Positions 37,701 through 46,445 of a stretch of DNA of 64,000 nt are shown one piece after another. Source of the stretch: Branchiostoma floridae (lineage: Eukaryota > Chordata > Leptocardii > Amphioxiformes > Branchiostomatidae); NCBI RefSeq assembly GCF_000003815.2, contig NC_049982.1, positions 13,419,822-13,483,821 of the forward strand, in the 5' to 3' direction. The notes under the pieces were generated by a model. It had not been told where the DNA came from, searched no databases, and worked only from the letters and a program-made list of their open reading frames with translations. The translations under genes were made by a program, and so were the position numbers. Position 1 is the stretch's first letter. Each line of letters opens with the position of its first letter.

Positions 37701-40700
37701 ATTCAAAACGAATGTTACCGATGGGGGTTTGCCTTTATTGACTACAGAACAGAAAAGACACTCAGGAGAACGCTGATAGCTTTATGCTTCCATTTATCAG
37801 CACGAGATAACAGATCTGACAGTTTAACTGGACCTTCGGAGTTCCCTCACTTCGTAAATCATCTCAGTCGGGTAGGAATTATTGTTTTAGCTACTTGGCA
37901 CCACACGACACCCTTAGTTTAATGAGTTCCAAGCACCGCTATCACCGAGATAACAGATTCGCCAAGTTTGAAACTATGGATCTTACTTAAAAGCATAGCG
38001 CTTCGGCATCCCAGAATTTCCTTTCAAAGGAGGCCGAGCGGGTGGCAGCGCTAGTACTGACGGGAGGGTGTTCCAGAGTAACGTAACGATTCTCTCTGGT
38101 TTTCCACCACGATAAGCTGTGTTCATACTTGCGTATGTATTCAAGTCCGAATGAGGTCCGTATGAATGTCTAGGCCTCTACCAGGTTCAACAGGTCGCTG
38201 GAAAAATAGTAGAAATTGGACAGATATAGACACTTAACATGACAACAGAGCAATTATTATCTGGCCGAGGAGTTTGATTTGCGACCAGCTAACTCCTCTG
38301 GCATGTTATCAGGCTTTGTCCAATTTCTTTTTTACCAGCGACATGTGGAGCCTGGTAGACGCTAGACTTCCACACGGACCTTATTCGAAGTTACGCATGT
38401 GTGAACCCAGCTGTACAGAAGAACACGTTCAGTAAAAGACCTTGAATGACCTTCTCCTCAGGTGAGGGGCTCAAGTGAATCATGATCAAGTTCGAACTCG
38501 CTTGGATCGTTCATGAACCAAATGAAAAGCTAAGTGTTCCTCGCTCACTACAAACTATAATAAAACACAGAAGACCATTTTGCCTTAAGACTTAGAGCAG
38601 TTAGAATTACTTGCTTCATTTCCCGACTGTTATGGGCGATGCGTAGATAGAGCGACCGATCTAAAGACCTCCACTCAGATAAGTGGAGATAACGCACAAG
38701 CACTTAGCATGTCCTCGAGCTCCCCATGCAATACCTTCCCCTCATGGTCATCAGCACGCACAGATTCCGCTATAAGCGGCGGTCGGGATGCAGGGTCCCA
38801 TTCTGCAGCAGCTTATTTTGCTGGAAGCGGAGAAGCTTTGGGAATACCAATGGGGTCGTGATTGGGAATACAATCAGGATGTATGTATCATGATGATTAG
38901 AAGAAGGCAGCTCAGAAGATCAGACGGACATATATGCAACAGAGATTGCATTATTAGACGACGAACCGTGTAAGACGAACGAACCGTAGAACGAAGGAAC
39001 CAAGTAAGACGAAGGAACCATGACGGTATGGTGCAAAACTAACAGGCGTCGCCATGCGGGAATCGCTCTCTCTCACACCGCGCATCCCCGTATCTTATCT
39101 GTTGCGCACAGGAAAGCCTTCATCAATACTACCGCGCTGTAGGAGGATGAAGCGGCTATCTCAGTCCTCTTCTGCAATGTCTTCCCTTCTTTCTTGCGTG
39201 GCATTCAAACGCCGAAAAAAGAACAATTATCCTGCCATAACGCATGGCCGAACATGTAAATGAATCTGACAATGTTTGTTTTTTTACTACAGGGGATAGC
39301 GTCCCTGTGACATGTTTGACTTTTCCCAACAATTCGACTGCTTACATTTCGGTGTCTTAAAATGATCTTGATGTCACTGTGTTTCACCTTCGTGATTTAA
39401 TTGTGATTATACTCATCGTCAGCGTCCTAGCCATTGTTGCCTTCGCCAAGAAAGTTATTTGTGCGTGTGTGTGTGTGGATCCTGATGATATTTGGTAGCT
39501 GAGTAGGTGTCAGGGCAATAAAGGTCAAGTTCGATATTGGGCCCCTAGCGGCTTTCTAAGATACTGTAGTGGAACTTCCATTTTTAATGCTGCCAGATCG
39601 TGATTATGAGTGGTAGATGGCTCTTGGACAGTAGTTACTATAAGTTTATTCTGCAGGGGCCGATTTTGTTTCACAATTTGGATGACAATAACTCAAAAAT
39701 GTCTTGACGGATCGTCAATATGACTAACATAATGAAATACCAATAACGTAAATCAGCAGCTAATACTTATGATCAGTGAGAAAAGTTTATAAGGTAAGTG
39801 AAGGTGAACATTGTTTTAAATATCTTATTCAAAGCCTCGAGAAGAAATCTAAAAACAGTATTCAATGGAAGGGCGCAGGTCCAGGCTGTAACACGACAGA
39901 GATCTCCAACCGTCTGGGAGAGCTGAAGGATGAGCTGGAGGCCCTGGAGAGGAAGGAGGCTGAGCTGGACCAGCAGCGGCTCTGGGTGCAGCAGAGCATC
40001 AAGAACGTCACTGAAGACGTGGAGAACCACCGGCTGGCCTACGTCACGCACGAGGACCTCTGCAGGTGTTTCAGAGGAGACACACTTCTAGCGGTCCAGG
40101 CCCCCTCAGGTACACAGTTAGAGGTGCCCATCCCAGAGGCAGCGTCACAACCACAGGGCAAGAAGTACCAGATTCACCTCAAGAGTCACTCCGGTCCCAT
40201 CTACGTCCTGCTGGTCAACAAGGACACGTCCAGCTCCAGCCCGGTGGTGGTGCCGGTCCCCCCGCCGGACATGCCGGGCGTACAGCAACCGGGCACCCCG
40301 GCTAAAGTACCACAGCAGACGGTACCACTGGTACAGCAAGGTGTCTCTGCGCCAGGCAAGTCTGGGCTCCCACAAACAGCAGTATCAGCCTCTCCCATGG
40401 ACACCATGAGTTTACCTGCCCCCACCCAACCCTCACCTGTCAAACCTGGCCTGGCACCAACACTGGGTGGAGAAATTCATGCTTTTGGGGACATCGGTGG
40501 ACTCTTCGACCCCTCAAAAGATCCATCCATGGATGGAGAGTTTATAGATGAACTGATGGCATCAGAAGCTTTCGCACCTCTCCTGAGGTTGTCTCCGCCC
40601 CCTGGCGACCACGACTACCACTTCAACTTGAACGACTCGGAAGGCGTCTGCGACCTCTTCGATGTCCCCATGTTGGACCTCTAGAGACTACGGCAGCTGT

Positions 40701-42655
40701 TCTGACAAATAAACAAACAAACAAACAAGCGAAGATCACATCTGGAAAAGGACCTGTTTGTTGCTGAATAAGCTACTGTACAGTTTTGTTGGACAGGATA
40801 TGGTTTTTATGTAGGTAGAAGTACTACACATATTATCTGTATATATAGAAGTAGCCAAGATGACTTGACAAACAAACAATAAAAGAACCCTCATTCTCCA
40901 CCTGCTGGCTTAGTATCAGGTGCAGTACCATTACTGGGCAATAGATGTCTCTTCTGTACAGTACAAAGAATTGGGCTTCACCACTCATTTAAGTACTCTC
41001 CTTCAAGCACAAATCGAAATGTCACCAAAAAGCATATTTCTGCTATTCTTTACAGTGTTTTCTTTCTTGTGTATCTGTCTAGATTTTGTGTTTTAATGAT
41101 TGATTTTAACAAGAGCATCCGTTTGCAAGGGATGTAAAAAAAAAGACGTATCAAGTTTTATATTAGACTGTAGGAATTATTTTGTATATGTAGAGTGGGA
41201 ACATGTTACTTGTAACTGATGTTATGGTGCTGAGTCTATTGTGTATACACTAAGACCTTCTGTAAACTCAAGTCTTTGTGTGGCTGCTGACCTACCAGCC
41301 AAAATCATCTGATAATGTGGACATCACCATGACTAATGGCATGTTAATTTACCGGTAGCACTTAAGTGGTATGGCATGTGTCAACTTCAGGTCCACTACA
41401 CTACAGAGGTATTCTGTCTCTAAACGCTGGAAGATGTGCACACAAATTGATGATGTTTCCTAAACCTGGGAAGATGTGCACAGGAATTGATGATGTTTCC
41501 TATACCTGGGAAGATGTGCACAGGAATGGATTATGTATTCCTAAACCTGATGATATATTTGGCAGAAATATCCTTACCATGCATTGTCCAAGGTCAAATG
41601 TCTGTAAGCCTGCAAACATGCTTATCATACAATATCAGGGCAACCTAAACAATGACAAATCTCCCAGTTCAGTCATACAAAGTGCAGTGGGCCTTAAAGC
41701 AAGAGGTGAACAAAGGGTCAGGAGTTATTTATTTTAAATAGTCTCATTTTCACAATGATGTTAGGTGAAGTCTCCAAACAGAGGATAGGCTTCAGCTTGT
41801 TAGGCTTATCTTTTTTGGTTGTTTTTAAAATTGGCTTCCTGTTTTGTCAGGTTTACTTTTTGTCTGTAAGTCAAAGAAGAAAACCTAACAAAATAAAAAG
41901 GCAGTCAGAAAATTCATCAACAAAAAGCTAAAGCCTATTCTGTGCTAGGAGTCAGGGTAAGTTAGGTGTGTCTAGTGGTGAGTGTAGCTTATACTTCAAC
42001 CAGTGTACCAAAGTTTGTCATTTTCATTACCTAAAGACATAGTGTTATTCCTAAGCTATCTGTAAGTCCGAAATACATACTATTTGTCTATACAACCATT
42101 GTATTACCTTTACATATAGATACTTTGCTTACGTCTAAGATCTTTGAAAAAAGCTTACTTCTAAGATCTTTAAAAAAAGCTATCCTTTTGTACTTTGATC
42201 AAGGAATCTGGTGTGTAATATAATGTAGATATGGAAATCATTTTTTAAAGAGAAAATGGTTAGATTGTAGGTGTATTTTATGAATGGTTCATATTAACAT
42301 AGTAGTTATATTGTTTGAATCATTGTTTTTTAATCAAAAATTGTATAAAGAAGTCTTTGTTATGGTTAAGGGAAATTCACCTTGAGCAACAGTCTTTGGT
42401 ATGGCATTCTGATAGTATTCTGCAAGCAGAGGTTGAGTCGGGGGATAATAATGCTTCACTCTGGAGCGGTAAGAATTCCTGGCCACAGAAATTCCCCAAA
42501 GCAACCTCTGCTTGGAGGATATTCTAATTGATGTTTTGCAAATTCCTGATAATTTTTGACATAGTCTGAATTAAGCACGACATTGCTCAAGGTGAATAGT
42601 CCCAACCTACTTGGTTTGATGTTCATGTTTCAATAAAATGTTTAAAATTAAAAAA

Positions 42656-42706
<51 letters not shown>

Positions 42707-44125
42707 TTCAAAGCCATTCGTTGAGCATTAGACGCACTTTTGCTTATATGTGTTTTCAGTTTAAAATAACATAACAGATTGCAGTCGAAATCAAAAAGGG
42801 GAATAAAAATTACAAAAGTTACATATAACTCAAGTTTACTTCACATAAACTATGTCATTATCATAACATAACAGTGATAACAACGTAGAAAATCAATATT
42901 TATAAAAGTTACATATTAGTTTAATTAGCACCAATACAGAACGAAATGAATCAAGATTACGACATTACACATACAAAGCTGACAGGCCAATCTACTAAGC
43001 TACACGAATCCTCCAGTCTTGGCTAATATGCGATTTTCATACTTTGAACAATTTATATTATTTTCTTGGAGAAGATGATCAACTGAAACATACAAATGAG
43101 GGCCTTATCAATATGAAAAGTGATAACACTTCACTCTACAAAGTTGACATTTTTAACTCTAGTTTTTATTGTTGTTGTTATTAGTATAGAGATATTAATG
43201 TTGCTCACTTTTCTGTATTTTTATAATCTTGTAATATCGAGTCAGTAACGTGATGTAACTAGACCACCAGATGCAATCGGGTCGATCGTTGATGACAAGG
43301 CATGTTGATAATGGCGAAGCTAACAAATGAGACAGTGGGTGGTTCTTATCACTGGCTATTGAGGCGATGAAGTTTTCGTCTGAAGCAGTCAGAACCATAT
43401 TTACCGACGATCTCTGAAAAATTCATGACATGCCGAAATTCCAAGAAAATGTTTTGTGCGTTGATTGAGGAAAGTTTCAATCGGGAGACATCATTGATCA
43501 TTTGGCAAATCGGTCACGCAGGAATGAATTGCCACGTGTACATGCGGAGTGTCTGCCAAAGGTGACATTAAATCGGTCTGTCGTGTTTTTGCTTAAAGAG
43601 TGACGTTAGGAATGCGACGTGCAAAACGTTTATGGAATGTTCGTAATAAAACGTGCTGAATCACAGAATCGACCCAATCGCACAAACCCAATCATGGGGA
43701 AATCCCACGAGTACCAAGTGATGCTCATATTTCATATACTCCATGTATGTTTGATAGATCCCAAACTTCGTGTTGGAAGTACTAGTAGTCGAAGGCTGTA
43801 GCTGTAGTATTACTGGAATCGAATCACCAGCACAATATCGTGAATGTTTATACCTAGCAGGATCCACATTTTTGATGTCTCTCCGTGTTCAAATTAAATG
43901 CAACTTACCAACAATGGTGAGGTATATAGCGATAGCCATGTGTACATCTGGGTCCAGCTGGTGCGTGGTAGTGTTGTATCTGTTGAAGTCGGTTTCACCT
44001 GGAAGCGGATCCTCGTCACTCCAGCTCGGGGCCCAGTCGTGAGCATCCCGAAGGTGACTGCCGGGCGGTCTCGGTGTCCACGGCGGTCCGCCCGCAGCGT
44101 TCAAACAACATGTAGAGTTGTCCAT
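28761..44125 (-). CDS. Group-4 (Opn5/peropsin-type) opsin, complete, five exons
   Basis: A seven-helix retinal-binding GPCR. Exons in transcription order: 43909-44125, 34315-34608, 30834-30950, 29918-30129, 28761-29126. Phases agree (1,1,1,0) and total 1206 bp, 401 aa. The N-terminus has glycosylation sites N3-S-T and N51-T-T. TM1 is [16 protein letters not shown]2 has LAVSDL (D109). C136 and C213 are the conserved disulfide. TM6 has W293xP295Y. K322 in CAKSS is the retinal lysine, followed by NPIIY (328-332) and NQR. Wording such as [16 protein letters not shown] and [10 protein letters not shown] is closest to Opn5; AKSS-NPIIY fits the wider Opn5/peropsin/RGR group, so the exact subtype is open. 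Odd: YRY (160-162) replaces DRY, D139 sits at bovine position 113 and L207 at position 181. An acceptor-like CTCCTCAG ends at 44147, so an upstream non-coding exon is possible. Intron 1 (9.3 kb) contains an antisense E2F retrocopy. Confidence 0.93.
29410..29725. repeat. Minisatellite in opsin intron 4
   Basis: Seven to eight units of about 40-46 bp, with core GGCATTCAGCACTAGGGAC followed by GGTCTGTTTGCCTGTG. Longer and shorter units partly alternate (GTTTGTGTG versus GTTTGCCTGTG). The core is homologous-looking to the 50-bp array in AS3MT intron 6. Confidence 0.9.
31117..31305. mobile_element. MITE with TCACATTTCCAAACC termini
   Basis: The left arm GGTCACATTTCCAAACC, followed by GTGGCCCGGCC, is mirrored by GGCCTGGCCC then AGGTTTGGAAATGTGAC at the right end. 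It is about 190 bp long and the borders are approximate. A second, one-sided copy ends at 34187. Located in opsin intron 2. Confidence 0.65.
33070..33160. mobile_element. Fragment of the CAGTCAAACCTG MITE family
   Basis: The segment around GGCGACCACGG, a poly(G) run, AAAAGCGGTCG and GGACAGGTGGTCGCTGAG matches wording in the block at 33737-33938. The ends are not preserved. Opsin intron 2. Confidence 0.4.
33737..33938. mobile_element. MITE relative ending CAGGTTTGACTGTATA
   Basis: The right terminus ACAGGTTTGACTGTA equals that of 22266-22449. The interior has GGTCGCTGAG and GGCCAGGTGGTCG repeats. The left boundary is unclear; it could begin nearer 33620. In opsin intron 2. Confidence 0.5.
34050..34187. 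mobile_element. One-sided copy of the TCACATTTCCAAACC MITE
   Basis: It ends in CCCGGCCGGGCCCCGG then TTTGGAAATGTGACG, matching the right arm of 31117-31305. The facing arm is missing or too decayed to see. It lies about 130 bp downstream of opsin exon 2 in transcription sense. Confidence 0.45.
36390..36553. mobile_element. Foldback MITE with GTGAATTCGCGATTTTCAAC arms
   Basis: The left arm runs from the poly(G) run through GTGAATTCGCGATTTTCAAC to GATGCCGGAAA. The right arm is TTTCCCGGCATC through GTTGAAAATCACGAATTCTC to a C-rich end. Arms are about 55-60 bp with some mismatches and a loop of about 40 bp. Opsin intron 1. Confidence 0.7.
38115..38412. mobile_element. Foldback element with about 110-bp arms
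   Basis: The left arm begins AGCTGTGTTCATACTTGCG and includes CTACCAGGTTCAACAGGTCG and GAAATTGGAC. The right arm carries the reverse complements (GTCCAATTTC, CCAGCGAC, GCCTGGTAGACG, ACCCAGCT) in mirrored order. Identity is roughly three quarters by eye. The centre is about 75 bp. It resembles a large MITE in opsin intron 1. No target duplication found. Confidence 0.65.
39822..39836 (+). repeat. 5' target site duplication of the E2F retrocopy
   Basis: ATCTTATTCAAAGCC, identical over 15 bp to 42701-42715, which follows the poly(A) tract. The base before and the bases after differ between the copies, so this is the full length of the match. Confidence 0.93.
39839..40684 (+). CDS. Intact E2F4/5 C-terminal reading frame within the retrocopy (no start codon)
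   Basis: 281 codons without a stop or frameshift. Aligned by eye with vertebrate E2F4 it is colinear through the coiled coil, marked box, proline-rich linker and acidic C-terminus, but the linker is shorter than in human E2F4 and lacks the serine run. The first in-frame ATG (40271-40273) would leave 137 residues, holding only the linker and the pocket-binding tail. Whether any protein is made is unknown; the entry records the frame, not evidence of expression. Confidence 0.6.
   Translation, partial: EKKSKNSIQWKGAGPGCNTTEISNRLGELKDELEALERKEAELDQQRLWVQQSIKNVTEDVENHRLAYVTHEDLCRCFRGDTLLAVQAPSGTQLEVPIPEAASQPQGKKYQIHLKSHSGPIYVLLVNKDTSSSSPVVVPVPPPDMPGVQQPGTPAKVPQQTVPLVQQGVSAPGKSGLPQTAVSASPMDTMSLPAPTQPSPVKPGLAPTLGGEIHAFGDIGGLFDPSKDPSMDGEFIDELMASEAFAPLLRLSPPPGDHDYHFNLNDSEGVCDLFDVPMLDL
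41395..41560 (+). repeat. Short tandem repeat in the retrocopied 3' UTR
   Basis: Three imperfect units of about 47-50 bp containing GGAAGATGTGCACA, GGAATTGATGATGTTTCC and TAAACCTGG. They lie inside the E2F retrocopy, so the array should also be present in the parental E2F mRNA. Confidence 0.8.
42418..42516. mobile_element. MITE of the CAAGCAGAGGTT family, inside the retrocopied 3' UTR
   Basis: The left end GCAAGCAGAGGTTGAGTCGG and right end CAACCTCTGCTTGG are inverted repeats; the subterminal GTCGGGGGATA is shared with 56450-56541. It was presumably part of the E2F mRNA when it was copied, so the parental 3' UTR should carry it too. Confidence 0.65.
42632..42637 (+). terminator. Polyadenylation signal of the retrocopied E2F mRNA
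   Basis: AATAAA 24 bp before the 39-base A tract at 42662-42700. This spacing is right for the signal that directed cleavage of the source transcript. Confidence 0.85.
42701..42715 (+). repeat. 3' target site duplication of the E2F retrocopy
   Basis: ATCTTATTCAAAGCC directly after the poly(A) tract, identical to 39822-39836. Confidence 0.93.
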
Positions 44126-45260
44126 CCCGAGGTGGAGAATCGCCGACTGAGGAGAGAAATAAGAAGCTGCTCATTGCCTGGTGCCGCGGGAATAAACTCG
44201 ATCTGTGATGCGTGGTGAGGCTAGTGATAGGTGGATCCACCGCCGGATGTATGCAAATAAAAACTACGTAATGTACATTTGGGTATCGACATCAAACATT
44301 GGATTCTGACTGTGACGTATACTATGCTTCTTGTCATTGAGTAGCATTAAATTCTAAGGTAATTATCGTATACTGGTTTGGATTCTGTGGTGCCGCTGAT
44401 GGCACGATCGCTTCGCCGGGCGATTTGTACACTTAAAATGTCACCGGTAAACAGCTTTCATCACGACATTAATAGGAAAACCGTTTTGTAGAGAAGAGAA
44501 ATGATGATGCCTCAATACAAGCATACTCATGGGAACTGACACCGATTACTGTGACAGAATAAATGTGTTTTTCATTACCAGCTGCGCTGTCACCACTGGG
44601 TCATGTTTTCAGCTACCAGCTTTGCTGGCTGGTTATGGGTCGTCTTCACAAGTAACTGGTTTTAGGTGGGGATGTGTTGGTAACAAGTAACTAAGAAACT
44701 TTACTTAGTCTTTCTTATAGCGCCCTGTAATGCTTAACATAAGTGGTATTATGATAAATTATCCCTGTCACCACCGAATTGCGCACACCATATCACGCAC
44801 TGCTAGGTGTCATCCATGCAAGAACTTAGTGCCAAAATTAATTTGTAACGTATGATATTAGCATCGATTGCAAGGGAAACATTGAATACATACAAAACAT
44901 CGAACATTTGTTTGTCCTTGTTTATAATTCCGAACTATGCATTTGGCAGCCTTTAGCATACAGTTATACCTGGCAGGTTTTGATTTTGTTTGGTGTGGTT
45001 GAAAAAAGCTTAATCATGGTTGATTTTTTTTCAACCTTTATTTAACCTTGATACATCTTGGGCCTACGCCGTTTTTCAATATTTCAAGGGGTGTCAAGGA
45101 TAGAAGTAATAATGTCAAGAAGATGTAGACAATTCTGAGCCGGGAATTCGACTTACATCATCTAAAGTCTGCACTTGTGCTCTATCATGTTCACATACCC
45201 ATGTACTGACGTACATTCTGGATAACACTGAAGTAACGATGTTCGAATTCTCCCCATCAT
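44126..45260. other. Region upstream of the opsin start codon
   Basis: Likely promoter and possible non-coding first exon of the opsin (acceptor-like CTCCTCAG ends at 44147 on the minus strand). CpG content is raised from about 43.95 to 44.25 kb, tailing off beyond. I see no TATA box, no recognisable coding exon and no classified repeat except AT-rich DNA. Confidence 0.45.
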
Positions 45261-46445
45261 TGAGGGTCTGCATGCCTTTTTCCGTTAAGCGTTACGAGTC
45301 ATTTTAATTCACCGTTAGTCGTTACCGACCCGCTCTAATTCAACGTTAATCGTTATCGGTATATTCTTCGTGAAGCGTTATTGGTCGTTTTATTTCAACG
45401 TTAATCGTTATTTGTTATCCCGAATTTACCGTTAACCGTTACCAAAAAATTCTTCGTAACCCGTTATACTACACAAAGGAAGTCAAATGCCAGATAGAAC
45501 CCCTGAACATGCAGGAAATGGCGTTTCAAAGGGTCCAGATTTCAAAATTTCTCCGAGCCTCCCGGCATTCGGCTCTGAACATGGTAAAATACGTTGCAGA
45601 AGCGTCTCCCTCAAAACTTTATCATTCATACAAATTTCAGTGTCAAACATAGCTAAGTTTCGGGCAAAAAGTTCTCATAGAATGCAGAAAATGAGTTTTT
45701 TCCCGGACCTCCATCCAATGCGACGGCTTGCGCCTTTGGCGTTCACGACGACATGGCGAAAATACGTTAGGGGCGTGGGCTTTCTCTCTAATAAGATGTC
45801 ATTTGATTTACAAAATGCAGTAAATGGCATTTCAGACGGTCCAGATTTTGTACTTATATTGCAACACCTCGTGCCTTCCGAGCATGAATTGGTAAAAATA
45901 TGTCGGGGCTCTTGGGGTGGAGGCCAAAGCTACGAGTATAATCATGTGTAATTTGATGAAAATATAATGTCAAAATCAACCTAGCTTAGTCGGTCGGCAA
46001 AATTTGCCGAAAATGCAGGAAATAGCATTTAAGAGGGTCTTGATTTTAACCCCCCCCCCCCCTGGAATGCGTCGCGCCTTCGGCGCTCCATGTGCTGAAA
46101 CAATAGTTCAATCCACCTCCCCCCCCATAAGAACTTTGCTGCCGCCGTCTCTGTGGCGGGCCGGGAGCTCTGCCTCTGTCAATTTACAGATGTCATGGAC
46201 ATTGTCCCTGTCATTCCTCCGGGTTCTGGGCACCTTTTGCTTCTCACAATGTATTTTCACCCATTGATATAGCTACTCTAGCGTTGTATGAATAGGAATG
46301 CACGTCAATATTAATGTTATGCTTTGTAACTCATTCTGAATTTACCGTTAAGCGTTTCCGAGCCTCCTGAATTTACCGTTAAGCGTTACCTGGCCTCCTG
46401 AATTCACCGTTAAGCGTTACCAAGACCCCCCCATGCAGACCCTCA
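45261..46445. mobile_element. 1.2-kb TIR element with subterminal CCGTTAAGCGTTAC arrays
   Basis: The termini TGAGGGTCTGCATG and CATGCAGACCCTCA are exact inverted repeats, flanked by TCAT on both sides. Next to each terminus are direct arrays of the phrase AATTYACCGTTARNCGTTACC, about six diverged units on the left and three on the right. The core (45480-46080) consists of GCAGGAAATGGCGTTTCA units also found at 11300-11945. Open frames in the core (for example 45487-45951) show no transposase similarity, so the element appears non-autonomous. Confidence 0.65.

Larger units (their letters stand above)
39837..42700 (+). pseudogene. 5'-truncated processed retrocopy of an E2F4/5 mRNA
   Basis: An inserted cDNA copy: it begins inside a coding region, has no introns, and continues through a stop (40682-40684), a 2-kb 3' UTR, AATAAA (42632) and 39 uninterrupted A residues. 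Identical 15-bp duplications flank it. The open frame 39839-40684 encodes 281 residues, starting at [17 protein letters not shown], the last strand of the E2F DNA-binding domain. It then has the coiled-coil dimerisation region ([17 protein letters not shown]), the marked box ([23 protein letters not shown]) and the C-terminal transactivation/pocket-protein-binding motif [19 protein letters not shown]. Nearly the entire winged helix is missing. The frame has no in-frame ATG before 40271; a TGA at 39770 closes it upstream. It is antisense in opsin intron 1. Either a silent pseudogene or, if an upstream exon is captured, a DNA-binding-less E2F; the sequence cannot decide. Confidence 0.95.

Noticed and set aside
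39776-40684. A normal single-exon E2F gene starting at GTG 39776
   Set aside because: The first 21 codons are target-site and flanking genomic DNA, GTG is not a credible start, and the TSD plus poly(A) tail show a retrocopy. Only codons from 39839 come from E2F.
43898-44218. Plus-strand 106-residue frame at 43.9-44.2 kb
   Set aside because: Antisense shadow of opsin exon 1, whose minus-strand reading fits the rest of the opsin in phase and homology.
45487-45951. 154-residue plus-strand frame
   Set aside because: Lies wholly in the GCAGGAAATGGCGT repeat core, which recurs at 11.3-11.9 kb; no transposase or other protein motif seen.
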